DNA of 64,000 bases from Salinibacterium sp. NK8237 (lineage in GTDB: Bacteria > Actinomycetota > Actinomycetes > Actinomycetales > Microbacteriaceae): contig NZ_JADYWE010000001.1 in assembly GCF_015864955.1 (NCBI RefSeq), positions 248,001 to 312,000 of the forward strand, in the 5' to 3' direction. The notes under the pieces are model-generated. The model ran no database searches, was not told the DNA's origin, and saw nothing but the letters and a program-made list of their open reading frames with translations. Made by a program: the position numbers and the translations under genes. Shown here piece by piece: positions 8,295 to 16,059 of this stretch. Each line of letters starts with the position of its first letter. Position 1 is the first letter of the stretch.

Positions 8295-9125
8295 GTGAAC
8301 ACACTCCCGATCAGCAACGACATTGATCGTGCTGCCGAGCTACTTCAGGGCAAGCTCATTAGCGTACTCACCGGCGCCGGGATTAGCACCGATTCAGGCA
8401 TACCCGATTATCGCGGTGAAGGTGCCGCGGTGCGCAATCCGATGACCTTTCAACAGTTTCAAAGCTCGCCCGAGTTTCGCCAGCGCTATTGGGCAGGCAG
8501 TCATCTCGGCTGGAAACGTTTTGCCGCGTCGACTCCCAACGACGGTCACGACGCTCTCGCGGAGTTCGAACGCCGCGGGCTCAGCAACGGCATCGTGACT
8601 CAGAATGTCGACGGCTTGCACTTGCGGGCCGGCTCGAAGCGCGTGGTTGACGTGCACGGCAGTATCGATCGCGCGCGATGCCTGCGGTGCGGCCAATACT
8701 TCGCACGCACTCCCCTCGCCGCTCGTATTTCTGAACTGAACCCGTGGCTCGAAGAATCCGATTCTCACACCCTCAACCCCGACGGTGATGCTGAAGTGCA
8801 CAACGTCGACGACTTCGTGATTCCTGAGTGCACAGTCTGCGGCGGCGTGCTGAAGCCGGATGTCGTGTTCTTTGGCGAGTTCGTGCCGACCCGAAAGTTT
8901 CAGCTTGGCGCCTCGCTCGTGGATCAGTCGGATGCCATGATCGTCGCTGGTTCGTCTCTAGTCGTGAATTCCGGCATCCGCCTTGTTGAGCGAGCGATGC
9001 GCAAACATATCCCGCTCGTGATCATCAACCGTGGAACGACCAAAGCGGATAAGCGCGCCGACGTTAAGATCGATGGGGGCGCTTCCGCAGTTCTTAGCGA
9101 ACTTGTCGAGCGCCTAGCTGCCTAG
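8295..9125 (+). CDS. Sir2-family NAD-dependent protein deacylase (sirtuin)
   Basis: Sirtuins remove acyl groups from lysines using NAD, or transfer ADP-ribose. This 276-residue protein has GAGIS at 27-31, IPDYRG, QNVDGLH at 103-109 and the catalytic H121. The zinc site is CLRCG (C129, C132) paired with CTVCGG (C179, C182). The RYWAGSHLGWKRF segment and GVLKPDVVFFGE match the class II (SIRT4-like) branch rather than CobB-like class III; that subclass call is inference. It starts at GTG next to the divergent SpoU gene, with a histidine phosphatase gene 55 bp downstream on the same strand. Possible substrates are acyl-lysine or lipoyl-lysine proteins; none can be read from the context. Confidence 0.93.
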   Translation: MNTLPISNDIDRAAELLQGKLISVLTGAGISTDSGIPDYRGEGAAVRNPMTFQQFQSSPEFRQRYWAGSHLGWKRFAASTPNDGHDALAEFERRGLSNGIVTQNVDGLHLRAGSKRVVDVHGSIDRARCLRCGQYFARTPLAARISELNPWLEESDSHTLNPDGDAEVHNVDDFVIPECTVCGGVLKPDVVFFGEFVPTRKFQLGASLVDQSDAMIVAGSSLVVNSGIRLVERAMRKHIPLVIINRGTTKADKRADVKIDGGASAVLSELVERLAA

Positions 9126-9180
9126 CAGCGCAGATCGCCCGAGTGTTCTGTGCTGGTCATTGTGTTGTGAACGGAGCGTT

Positions 9181-9810
9181 GTGTTCATTTATCTTGTGCG
9201 CCATGGAGAGACTGACTGGAATCTTGAACGCCGCATTCAGGGAAGCACTGACATTCCCCTCAACGAGACCGGCCGTGCCCAGGCACGAACCACAGGAGAA
9301 CTTCTTGCCCGCCGTCAGTGGGACGGAATTTTCGCTAGCCCACTTTCCAGGGCGATGGAAACCGCAGAAATCATTGCCAGCATTGTCAGGCTTGCTGCCC
9401 CCGAGCCAGTAGCAGCGATCGTTGAGCGCAACTATGGTGTCGCCGAAGGCTGCACAGATGACGAAATTGATGCGCTGTATCCGGCTGACGTTGACGTTCC
9501 TGGCCGTGAACCGCGCGAAGCAGTCGCGAAGCGTGTTGTTCCCGCCCTCGTGCACCTTGCCGAACAGCATCACGGTGAGTCGATCATCGTGGTGGCTCAC
9601 GGAGGGGTAATCGCCACGGTGCTGGCTTCGGTCGCGCCCGGTCACCCCCACGGACGAATTGCCAATGGCTCTGTGCATAGCTTCCGCCACGATGAAGGCA
9701 CCCTGACACTCATCGATTTCGATGACCCCATCGAAGAAGAATCAGAACGCTATGGTGGCGACGACTTCGAAGAGCAAAACGCGTTAGCCCGACGCGAGAG
9801 CGGCGCGTAG
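9181..9810 (+). CDS. Histidine phosphatase (phosphoglycerate mutase-like) family protein
   Basis: A 209-residue member of the branch-2-like phosphoglycerate mutase superfamily. LVRHGETDWN holds the phosphorylated H8, SPLSRAMETAE supplies the conserved Arg, the GVAEG acid region lies near 86-90 and VVAHGG carries the second catalytic H140. I chose GTG 9181 because GGAG lies 9 nt upstream and translation begins exactly at the first strand (MFIYLVRHG). The open frame reaches 9160 without a ribosome site. Members act on sugar phosphates, nucleotides or cobalamin intermediates, and the substrate cannot be set. The C-terminal tail is acidic (DPIEEESERYGGDDFEEQ). Confidence 0.9.
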   Translation: MFIYLVRHGETDWNLERRIQGSTDIPLNETGRAQARTTGELLARRQWDGIFASPLSRAMETAEIIASIVRLAAPEPVAAIVERNYGVAEGCTDDEIDALYPADVDVPGREPREAVAKRVVPALVHLAEQHHGESIIVVAHGGVIATVLASVAPGHPHGRIANGSVHSFRHDEGTLTLIDFDDPIEEESERYGGDDFEEQNALARRESGA

Positions 9811-9817
9811 GTCGCCG

Positions 9818-10903
9818 CTAGCGATTCTTCTTCGCTTCGCGGGCCGCAACGGCATCCTGAAGCACTTGGTAGAGCGTCGCGGCACCCTTCTCCCACGTGA
9901 ATTCCGCCGACCGAGCACGAGCGGCCGTTGACCGCATTTGCCAGGTTGCGGGATCCTCGAGTGCTGTGACCTCGCGGACCAATTCGGAAGGCTTATCCGG
10001 GTTAAAAAACCCACCAGCAGGGCCTGAAATCTCGCGGAAAATATCGGTGTCGCTCAGCAGCACGGGCGTCCCGAGAACCATTGCTTCAATTTGCGGAAGC
10101 CCAAATCCTTCATCGCGGGATGCTGAGACCAAGGCTGTTGCACGCGAAAGCGTGTCTGAGTAGACCTCATCGGATGCCCCGTTGTGAAAGATCAAGCTTG
10201 ACTCTGGGGCGAGTGCGGTCAATTCAGTCTTCGTGGTGGCGTCGACGCGGCTCATGAGATGCAGAGTGTAGCCCGGCAGATCGTGGAGCGCGCGGGCGAT
10301 CAAACCCACATTCTTGTAGGGCATATAGGAACCCATGTAGACGAGTTCGCGCGTCGTAGGCGCCGCGCGAAGCACGTGGTTGGCTGGCCTATCGGTGCCA
10401 AGTGTGACAACGGATATCGGTTTGCGCGTGAGGTTGTGCTCGAGCATCTGATCGCGGGTGGAGTTCGAGTCGGTTACGTGAGCATCGGCCGTGTTGAGCA
10501 GAGCCCGCTGGAACCCCCAAGTGAGATGGTAGGCACGCCACAGCACTCGAACTGCCCAAGGCAGGTTGTGAGGCGGAGTGGGGTGCTTGTAGTAGATGAG
10601 ATCGTGCACTGTCGTGACGAGCGCGTACTTGCGGCCAAACGGACCCATCGTTTGCATAGGAGTGAAAACGACATCCGGAGACAGTTTGTTGACCTGCAGC
10701 GCCACGAAAGGCTCGAGAATGCTTGTTGGTGACGACGCCAGCTCCCAAGGCAAGTCGGGAAGGAGCTCGAGTTGGCGCTTGTCAGAAATCAGCATTGTCA
10801 CCGGGTGCAGTGTGCTGAGTTCCTCAACGAGGCGTGAACCGTAACGGCTGATGCCATCGTGGCGGCCAAGGCGTGTGTATCGGCAGTCAAAAACAATCTT
10901 CAT
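9818..10903 (-). CDS. Glycosyltransferase family 4 protein
   Basis: A 361-residue GT-B fold retaining glycosyltransferase. The N-terminal acceptor domain ends around residue 180. The C-terminal donor domain begins at LVYMGSYMPYKN and has the intact EX7E motif in EGFGLPQIEAMVLGTP. It resembles mannosyltransferases of capsule or lipid glycan synthesis, but the sugar is unknown. Its ATG overlaps the stop codon of the upstream alpha/beta hydrolase gene in an ATGA, so the two are translationally coupled. No other glycan genes are nearby. Confidence 0.88.
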   Translation of the reverse strand: MKIVFDCRYTRLGRHDGISRYGSRLVEELSTLHPVTMLISDKRQLELLPDLPWELASSPTSILEPFVALQVNKLSPDVVFTPMQTMGPFGRKYALVTTVHDLIYYKHPTPPHNLPWAVRVLWRAYHLTWGFQRALLNTADAHVTDSNSTRDQMLEHNLTRKPISVVTLGTDRPANHVLRAAPTTRELVYMGSYMPYKNVGLIARALHDLPGYTLHLMSRVDATTKTELTALAPESSLIFHNGASDEVYSDTLSRATALVSASRDEGFGLPQIEAMVLGTPVLLSDTDIFREISGPAGGFFNPDKPSELVREVTALEDPATWQMRSTAARARSAEFTWEKGAATLYQVLQDAVAAREAKKNR

Positions 10904-11811
10904 GAGGGTGGCTCCGCAACTGTTCCTGCATTCAGGAACCCGACGATCAGTTCGGCAGCTTCACGCGGCCGTTCATAGTGGATGAGATGGCCAACGTTGT
11001 CGAAAATTTCGAGCTGTGAGTTGGCGAAGAGAGTATGCAGTCGCTCCTGAGCAGGAACTGGACTGATGGGGTCATTGCTGGCCCCGATCAACAGGGTAGG
11101 GATAGTGATGTCAGCGGCAAACATGCTGACATCTGACCCGATTGATGCTTCGAACGCTTCAAGCAGGCTGTCGCGATTGGCATAGCTGCTGAAGTGCGCA
11201 TGGTGCTGTTGGTGAACCCAGCGACGAAGTTCTGGCTCGTGAGTCTTCACCATGGCGAGACTCATGACGCGCACGACGAGCCAGTTGCCGAGCATCGGTG
11301 CACCGATTGCGTGCGGCAGAGCGCGCGCGATCTGATAAAACCAGAGCGTGATCTTGCTGAGCACGCCATTGGGCCCCGAGAGTGCCGGCGCAGCGATCGG
11401 GTTGACGAGGATAAGGCGGGGCGTGACAAGGCCACGGGCGAGTGCGGCAGAGGCCACGATCGACCCAAAAGAATGGCCGAGAATAATCGCCCGGCCGTCG
11501 AGGTCGAGACTCTCGACGAAGCTCTGAAGCCAGAACGCATATCCCTCGATGTCGTGTGCCCGACCACTGAGCGGCTCGGATGCGCCGAAACCAGGGATGT
11601 CGGGACTGATGATGCGGATGCCGCGAATCTGGGCACAGACCGCCTCGAGGCCGTGGTGGTCGCCCCGAAAGCCGTGCACGAGAATCAGGACGGTCTCGGC
11701 GTCGTCTGGCCCGTATTGCCAGTAGTGGGTTGCTGAGCCGAGTACGTCGACAACAGAGTGCTTCGCCGGATTGGCGTCGAGCAGTGCTCCATACGGCGAT
11801 GCGGGTCTCAT
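10900..11811 (-). CDS. Alpha/beta-fold hydrolase
   Basis: Alpha/beta hydrolase with the oxyanion strand LVHGF, the nucleophile elbow GHSFG (Ser near residue 114 from this start), an Asp in GASNDPISP and the final His in VGHLIHYE. A helical cap of about 70 residues sits between the elbow and the Asp. It is cytoplasmic, with no signal peptide. The start is not certain: the frame is open to a TTG at 11862 and an ATG at 11850. I prefer ATG 11811 because a TAAGAT -10 box ends 7 nt upstream, giving a leaderless mRNA like several neighbours. Its stop overlaps the start of the glycosyltransferase gene. The substrate is unknown. Confidence 0.85.
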   Translation of the reverse strand: MRPASPYGALLDANPAKHSVVDVLGSATHYWQYGPDDAETVLILVHGFRGDHHGLEAVCAQIRGIRIISPDIPGFGASEPLSGRAHDIEGYAFWLQSFVESLDLDGRAIILGHSFGSIVASAALARGLVTPRLILVNPIAAPALSGPNGVLSKITLWFYQIARALPHAIGAPMLGNWLVVRVMSLAMVKTHEPELRRWVHQQHHAHFSSYANRDSLLEAFEASIGSDVSMFAADITIPTLLIGASNDPISPVPAQERLHTLFANSQLEIFDNVGHLIHYERPREAAELIVGFLNAGTVAEPPS

Positions 11812-11818
11812 TCCAACA

Positions 11819-11824
11819 ATCTTA
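11819..11824 (-). promoter_or_regulatory. Candidate leaderless -10 box for the alpha/beta hydrolase gene
   Basis: Minus-strand TAAGAT ends 7 nt before the ATG at 11811. It is the only promoter-like element close to a start in this gene and decides between three candidate starts. Confidence 0.4.
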
Positions 11825-11928
11825 TGCAGTGCGCCAGCCGTTGCGGACATCCTCAGCTGCAAACCGGCAGATGCCGAGTTCGAAGCGGGAACTCCGCGAG
11901 CCGAGTTCGCGGTGTCAGTGTCTCGCTC

Positions 11929-11934
11929 TACGCT
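11929..11934 (+). promoter_or_regulatory. Candidate leaderless -10 box for the exonuclease gene
   Basis: TACGCT ends 6 nt before ATG 11941. A weak TTCGCG lies about 18 nt further upstream as a -35 candidate, and no ribosome binding site is seen. Confidence 0.45.
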
Positions 11935-11940
11935 GAGTTC

Positions 11941-12639
11941 ATGAGCAACTCCGGCACGTTAGCCACCTTCGATCTTGAAACCACCGGCGTCGACGTCGAA
12001 ACCAGCCGCATCGTCTCCGCGTGTATCGCCCTCGTTGATGAGTCGGGAGCAGTGACCTCTCGGTGGGATTGGCTTGCAGACCCGGGAATTGAGATTCCGG
12101 ATGGCGCGGCAGCGATTCACGGTATTACGACCGAGCGTGCCCGGGCCGAGGGGCGAGACGCAGCCGTCGTCGTGGCAGAAATTGTCAACACGCTCAAAGA
12201 CACGTGTGCCCGTGGTATCCCTCTCGTTGTCTACAACGCTCCTTACGACCTCTCTTTGCTCGACCGTGAGTGCCGCCGGCACTCGGTCAATGGGCTCGCG
12301 GAGCCGTACATCGTCATCGATCCGCTCGTTATCGACAAAGGCGTTGACCGTTACCGTCGGGGTAAGCGCACCCTCGAGGCCACCTCGGCGCTCTACGGTG
12401 TTGCTTTAGACGATGCTCACGACGCCGGCGCGGATGCGATTGCTGCTGCCCGTGTGGCGCAAGCGCTGCTTCTGAAGTACACGGAGCAGCTCAGCATTCC
12501 CTTTGGCGAACTGCATTCGATGCAACAGCGCTGGTATGCCGAGCAATCGGCGAGCTTTCAGGACTACATTCGCTCGTCTAAGGGCGATCAGAGTTTCGTT
12601 GCGAACCTCGAATGGCCCGTACGGTCGTTCCCGCAGTAG
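11941..12639 (+). CDS. DEDDh 3'-5' exonuclease (DnaQ-like)
   Basis: A 232-residue exonuclease of the DnaQ fold, similar to the epsilon subunit family but free-standing. The metal ligands are D11 and E13 in FDLETTG, D103 in YNAPYDLSLLD, and H160/D165 in HDAGAD, which make the DEDDh signature. The C-terminal 60 residues after the nuclease domain contain the run MQQRWYAEQSASFQDYIRS, common to actinobacterial members annotated as 3'-5' exonuclease. Translation starts at ATG 11941; the upstream open frame from 11758 overlaps the divergent hydrolase and is not coding. Likely roles are DNA repair or RNA end trimming. A terminator follows. Confidence 0.92.
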   Translation: MSNSGTLATFDLETTGVDVETSRIVSACIALVDESGAVTSRWDWLADPGIEIPDGAAAIHGITTERARAEGRDAAVVVAEIVNTLKDTCARGIPLVVYNAPYDLSLLDRECRRHSVNGLAEPYIVIDPLVIDKGVDRYRRGKRTLEATSALYGVALDDAHDAGADAIAAARVAQALLLKYTEQLSIPFGELHSMQQRWYAEQSASFQDYIRSSKGDQSFVANLEWPVRSFPQ

Positions 12640-12661
12640 CGCTCCTCGCGCTGCACTGATG

Positions 12662-12700
12662 ATGCGCAATGTTCTTCAGAACGTTGCGCATTTTCTATTT
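12662..12700 (+). terminator. Intrinsic terminator of the exonuclease gene
   Basis: A 14-bp stem with one G-T pair (arms 12662-12675 and 12678-12691) and a very short loop is followed by TTTTCTATTT. It lies 22 bp past the stop codon. Confidence 0.88.
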
Positions 12701-12778
12701 CTGCTGTGAAGTTCATCGCGGACATGACGTGATCGTGGTGACCGCATTAGCGCTGCGCGCAATCGTGCCCGTTAACGA

Positions 12779-12812
12779 CTGAAGGGCGACCGGATAACCG
12801 ATCGCCTTCAGG
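12779..12812 (-). terminator. Hairpin downstream of the L31 gene
   Basis: Arms CTGAAGGCGATCGG and CCGGTCGCCCTTCAG (minus strand) pair with one bulge and one wobble around TTAT, about 17 bp past the L31 stop. There is no T run, so it may be a weak terminator or a 3' stabilising structure. Confidence 0.5.
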
Positions 12813-12828
12813 AAAAAACTGGGTGTTA

Positions 12829-13080
12829 CTAGTTGCCGAAGCCCTTGTAACGGTTCTTGAACTTCTCAACGCGTCCTGCGGAGTCCATGATGCGCTGCTT
12901 ACCCGTGTAGAACGGGTGCGACTCGGAGGAGATTTCGACGTCGATGACCGGGTAGGTGTTTCCGTCTTCCCACTCGATCGTCTTCTCGCTCGTCACAGTT
13001 GAACGAGTGAGGAACGTGGAGCCAGACGCGAGGTCGCGAAAGACGATGGGCATGTATGTGGGGTGGGTCTCGGACTTCAT
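12829..13080 (-). CDS. rpmE2: 50S ribosomal protein L31 type B
   Basis: The 83-residue sequence ([20 protein letters not shown], then [15 protein letters not shown] and [12 protein letters not shown]) matches L31 type B. It has no cysteine at all, so it is the C-minus, zinc-independent form that in many bacteria replaces the zinc-binding L31 when zinc is scarce. In several species such genes are controlled by Zur; I see no convincing Zur box in the 75 bp upstream. It stands alone rather than beside rpmG or rpsN copies. Confidence 0.95.
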   Translation of the reverse strand: MKSETHPTYMPIVFRDLASGSTFLTRSTVTSEKTIEWEDGNTYPVIDVEISSESHPFYTGKQRIMDSAGRVEKFKNRYKGFGN

Positions 13081-13155
13081 TGGATTTCCCTGGGTTCTTG
13101 AATAAATAAAAGACGTAGGCGGTCACGCGGACCGACACACAAGCCTATCAGAGGA

Positions 13156-13938
13156 TTAGGCAGCACGCGCGGTGTAGCGGCCGGAGTCTTTTGTGATGAT
13201 GAGTTCGAGACCGAAAGCGGCACTCAAGTTCTCTGACGTAACAACGTCATCGATCTTACCCGCGCTGTGCACGGAACCCTTGGACAAAACCAGCGCGTGG
13301 GTAAATCCTCGCGGAATCTCTTCCACGTGGTGCGTCACCATCACGATTGCTGGCGCGGTATCTGCCTGAGCGTAACCGCTCAGCAGTTGAACCAGTTCTT
13401 CCCGTGAGCCGAGGTCGAGACTCGCTGCAGGCTCGTCGAGCAAGAGCAATTCAGGGTCGGTCATCACGGAGCGCGCAATCTGCACGCGCTTTTGTTCGCC
13501 ATCGCTCAGATCGCCGAAGCGACGTTCTTCTAAGTGCGAGAGACTCCACTCGGCGAGGACACGACGCGCACGACGCACATCGACATTCTCATACTCCTCG
13601 TTCCAGCGACCCGTTACGGAGTACGCAGCGGTCAAGACAACGTCAAGAACACTCTCGTTGCCGGGGACCCGGCGGGCAAGAGCGGTCGAGGCAAAACCAA
13701 TGCGCGGGCGCACATCGAAAACGTCGGACGCGCCAAGAGTGCTGTCGAGCACGGTTACTTCACCGGAACTCGGATGAATCTGAGCCGCGGCCAGCTGCAA
13801 CAGCGTGGTCTTGCCTGCCCCATTGGGGCCGAGAATCACCCACCGATCGGAAGCTTCCACACTCCAAGAAACAGAGTCGAGGATCGTATTGCCACTACGA
13901 GTGACGGTGACGTCGGAGAAGGTGAGAACGCTAGCCAT
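13156..13938 (-). CDS. Stand-alone ABC-type ATPase (YlmA-like)
   Basis: A 260-residue single nucleotide-binding domain: Walker A GPNGAGKT at 37-44, Walker B LLLLDEP at 164-170 and the switch His in VTHHVEEIP. The signature is LSDGEQ at 144-149 instead of LSGGQ, the variation seen in the YlmA branch of soluble ABC ATPases. No permease or binding protein lies nearby, and the gene is divergent from serB. Membership in an importer is therefore not supported, and a soluble role is possible. The ATG start is preceded by TAGGAT 9 nt upstream, again close to a leaderless arrangement. Confidence 0.85.
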   Translation of the reverse strand: MASVLTFSDVTVTRSGNTILDSVSWSVEASDRWVILGPNGAGKTTLLQLAAAQIHPSSGEVTVLDSTLGASDVFDVRPRIGFASTALARRVPGNESVLDVVLTAAYSVTGRWNEEYENVDVRRARRVLAEWSLSHLEERRFGDLSDGEQKRVQIARSVMTDPELLLLDEPAASLDLGSREELVQLLSGYAQADTAPAIVMVTHHVEEIPRGFTHALVLSKGSVHSAGKIDDVVTSENLSAAFGLELIITKDSGRYTARAA

Positions 13939-14068
13939 GATGTCATCATCCTATTGCCTTGCTGGCTCCCGTGGGCGAGGCAATGAGGGCGATCCCGATA
14001 GTCTGACGAGTGAAGTCGTGTGGTTCTCGAGACCGGCGACGTGAACCGTCGATTGAAGGGTCCTCGCC

Positions 14069-14707
14069 TTGGCACAATTTCTCGTAGTTTTTGACGTCGA
14101 CTCCACGTTGATTGAGAACGAGGTAATCGAATTACTCGCTGCGCGTGCGGGGTCCGAGCCAGAGGTGACAGAGATCACTACGCGTGCGATGAACGGGGAA
14201 CTCGACTTCGAAGAGAGCCTTCGGGCGCGAGTAGCAACCCTGGCTGGGCTGCCCGAGTCAGTGATCGCCGAGTGTGCTCGCGACATCCGTGTCACGAATG
14301 GTGCTGAGGAGCTCATCGCTGGCGTTAAAGCGGCCGGCGGGCATGTTGCTGCAGTTTCTGGCGGTTTCCATGAGCTTCTTGATCCTCTCGCCGCGCATCT
14401 CGGCCTGGACTACGCCCGAGCAAACCGCCTCGAAGTAAGGAACGGTGTGGTCACGGGTGCCGTCCTCGGCCCGGTGATCGACGCTCAAGCCAAAGCAGAC
14501 TCATTGCGGGAGTGGGCGGCCGACTCCGACACTCCCCTGTCTCGCACCATTGCGGTTGGTGACGGCGCCAACGATCTATTGATGATGGATGCCGCAGCTC
14601 TGTCGATCGGCATCACAGCCAAGCCGATCGTGCGCGCCAACGCTGACGTACACATCGACAGCCGTGACCTCAGCGCGGTGCTTGCGCTGTTGGGGCTTCG
14701 GGGCTAA
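14069..14707 (+). CDS. serB: Phosphoserine phosphatase
   Basis: SerB removes phosphate from phosphoserine in the last step of serine synthesis. It is a HAD-superfamily enzyme with the DxD pair D9/D11 in FDVDSTLIENE, AVSGGFHELL (motif II Ser) and GDGANDLLMMDAA (motif IV). At 212 residues it has only the catalytic domain and lacks the N-terminal ACT domains of mycobacterial SerB2. Translation starts at TTG 14069: it has GAAGGG 8 nt upstream, and no other start precedes the first strand. It is convergent with fabG with 19 bp between them. Confidence 0.93.
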   Translation: MAQFLVVFDVDSTLIENEVIELLAARAGSEPEVTEITTRAMNGELDFEESLRARVATLAGLPESVIAECARDIRVTNGAEELIAGVKAAGGHVAAVSGGFHELLDPLAAHLGLDYARANRLEVRNGVVTGAVLGPVIDAQAKADSLREWAADSDTPLSRTIAVGDGANDLLMMDAAALSIGITAKPIVRANADVHIDSRDLSAVLALLGLRG

Positions 14708-14726
14708 TCGCCCAAACAGGAGCTTG

Positions 14727-15449
14727 TCAGTGGCCCATCCCGAGTCCACCATCGACGGGGATGACCGCGCCTGAGATGTAGCCGGCATCATCGCTCGCAA
14801 GCCACGCGATCGCTTTCGCGACCTCGGCCGGGTGGGCGAAACGGTTGGCAGGAATCTGCTTGAGATAAGCGTCCTGTTGCTCGACTGGCAGCGCCGCGGT
14901 CATGTCGGTCTCGATGAACCCGGGTGCAACGACGTTGGCGGTGATTCCGCGGCTGCCGAGCTCGCGGGTAAGAGAGCGGGCGAGTCCAATCAGTCCGCTC
15001 TTGGACGCGGAGTAATTGACCTGGCCAGCCGAACCGAGAAGGCCAACAACACTCGAAACGAGGATGACACGGCCAAAACGGGCCTTCATCATGCCTTTGG
15101 AAGCGCGCTTCACTACGCGGAAGGCTCCTGAGAGGTTGGTATCGATGACATCGGTAAAGTCGTCATCGCTCATGCGCATCAGCAGCATGTCGCGGGTGAT
15201 TCCCGCATTCGCTACAACGATTTCGACGGGGCCGAGCTTCGCCTCAACCTCGCTGAAGGCAGCGTCGATACTTGCGGCATCGGTGACGTCCGCGGTCACC
15301 GTGAGGGTGCCCTCTGGGCCGGTGCCCGAGCGGGCGGTAACGGCGACGCGGTAGCCCTGAGCTACAAACTCTTCGGCAATTGCCCGGCCAATGCCGCGAT
15401 TGCCGCCGGTGACGAGAACGATTCGTGGTTCAGTTGCTGTGCTGCTCAT
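14727..15449 (-). CDS. fabG: 3-oxoacyl-ACP reductase (FabG-like SDR)
   Basis: A 240-residue short-chain dehydrogenase that reduces 3-oxoacyl-ACP with NADPH in fatty acid elongation. It has TGGNRGIG at 14-21, NAG at 81-83, the catalytic Ser133 in LVSSVVGLLGS and Tyr146/Lys150 in NYSASK. ITRDMLLMRM and the C-terminal SGAVIPVDGG are typical of FabG. Two ATG codons are possible. I use 15449 (MSSTATEP) because a TATGCT box ends 7 nt before it, while ATG 15461 lies inside that box. It is not beside other fab genes, so a role in a different ketoreduction cannot be excluded. Confidence 0.88.
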   Translation of the reverse strand: MSSTATEPRIVLVTGGNRGIGRAIAEEFVAQGYRVAVTARSGTGPEGTLTVTADVTDAASIDAAFSEVEAKLGPVEIVVANAGITRDMLLMRMSDDDFTDVIDTNLSGAFRVVKRASKGMMKARFGRVILVSSVVGLLGSAGQVNYSASKSGLIGLARSLTRELGSRGITANVVAPGFIETDMTAALPVEQQDAYLKQIPANRFAHPAEVAKAIAWLASDDAGYISGAVIPVDGGLGMGH

Positions 15450-15456
15450 GGTTCCC

Positions 15457-15462
15457 AGCATA
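15457..15462 (-). promoter_or_regulatory. Candidate leaderless -10 box for fabG
   Basis: Minus-strand TATGCT ends 7 nt before ATG 15449. It contains the alternative upstream ATG, which argues against that start. Confidence 0.45.
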
Positions 15463-15520
15463 TAGTCGCCAGCACGGGCGTAGGCTTAGGTGTAGTCACC
15501 TCGGCAACCTAAGAAAGCCC

Positions 15521-15820
15521 ATGAACACTCCTGAGTCGATCACGTCGCTCCCTGAGCGGCCCGATGCTGAACGCCGTCGCCGCGTCATCAACTACTCCAT
15601 AGCTATGGGGATACGAATTGTGTGCGTGTTGCTGTGCGTCTTCGTGCGGGGTTGGTGGCTCGTGTTGCCCGTGCTTGGTGCCGTCGTGTTGCCCTACGTT
15701 GCCGTCGTGCTGGCCAACGTCAGCACTCAGCGCGTTGGCGTTGTGTCCACGCCTGGTCAATTCGCGTTGAAATCGGGTGACTCCTTCGCTTCAAGCGGAA
15801 CGGATGAGGCGGCTCGGTGA
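15521..15820 (+). CDS. DUF3099 family membrane protein
   Basis: A 99-residue actinobacterial membrane protein. A basic N-terminal stretch (DAERRRRVINYSIAMGIRI) is followed by two closely spaced hydrophobic segments at about 28-42 and 45-66, then a polar tail. This matches the DUF3099 pattern, which has no assigned function. Its TGA overlaps the GTG of the next gene (GTGA), and that gene in turn overlaps the SURF1 gene, so the three are coupled. By association it may belong to cytochrome oxidase assembly; that is inference. Confidence 0.8.
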   Translation: MNTPESITSLPERPDAERRRRVINYSIAMGIRIVCVLLCVFVRGWWLVLPVLGAVVLPYVAVVLANVSTQRVGVVSTPGQFALKSGDSFASSGTDEAAR

Positions 15821-16059
15821 TCGGTGAGAGCGGCCCGAGCACACAACAGTGCTCGCGCGCAGGGTGCACAGCGCCCGCGCAGTGGAACGTCAACTGGCGA
15901 AACCCGCGCATCCACGGGCTTGAGCGGGTGAAGGTGTGGTTGGCCTGCGCTGACCACGTCGACTATTTGCGCGAATACTTGACGACCCGCAACTTCCCTG
16001 TCGTGGTCAGCGACCTCTCGGATGACGTTTCAGTGGTTCCTGATGGGAGCGGCGCGTGA
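15817..16059 (+). CDS. Small Cys/His conserved actinobacterial protein of unknown function
   Basis: An 80-residue soluble protein with C12 and C17 (CSRAGC) and C44 and H47 (CADH), a spacing that could bind one zinc. Between them lies WNVNWRNPRIH followed by ERVKVWLACADH, a pattern I recognise from short actinobacterial proteins often labelled 'acetone carboxylase', a label the sequence does not support. It starts at GTG 15817 inside the preceding stop codon and its own TGA overlaps the GTG of the SURF1 gene. Both overlaps indicate expression from one mRNA. No function is known. Confidence 0.75.
   Translation: MIGESGPSTQQCSRAGCTAPAQWNVNWRNPRIHGLERVKVWLACADHVDYLREYLTTRNFPVVVSDLSDDVSVVPDGSGA

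Noticed and set aside
13081..13155. A Zur box upstream of the L31 type B gene
   Set aside because: No inverted repeat of the expected AT-rich type could be seen in the gap.
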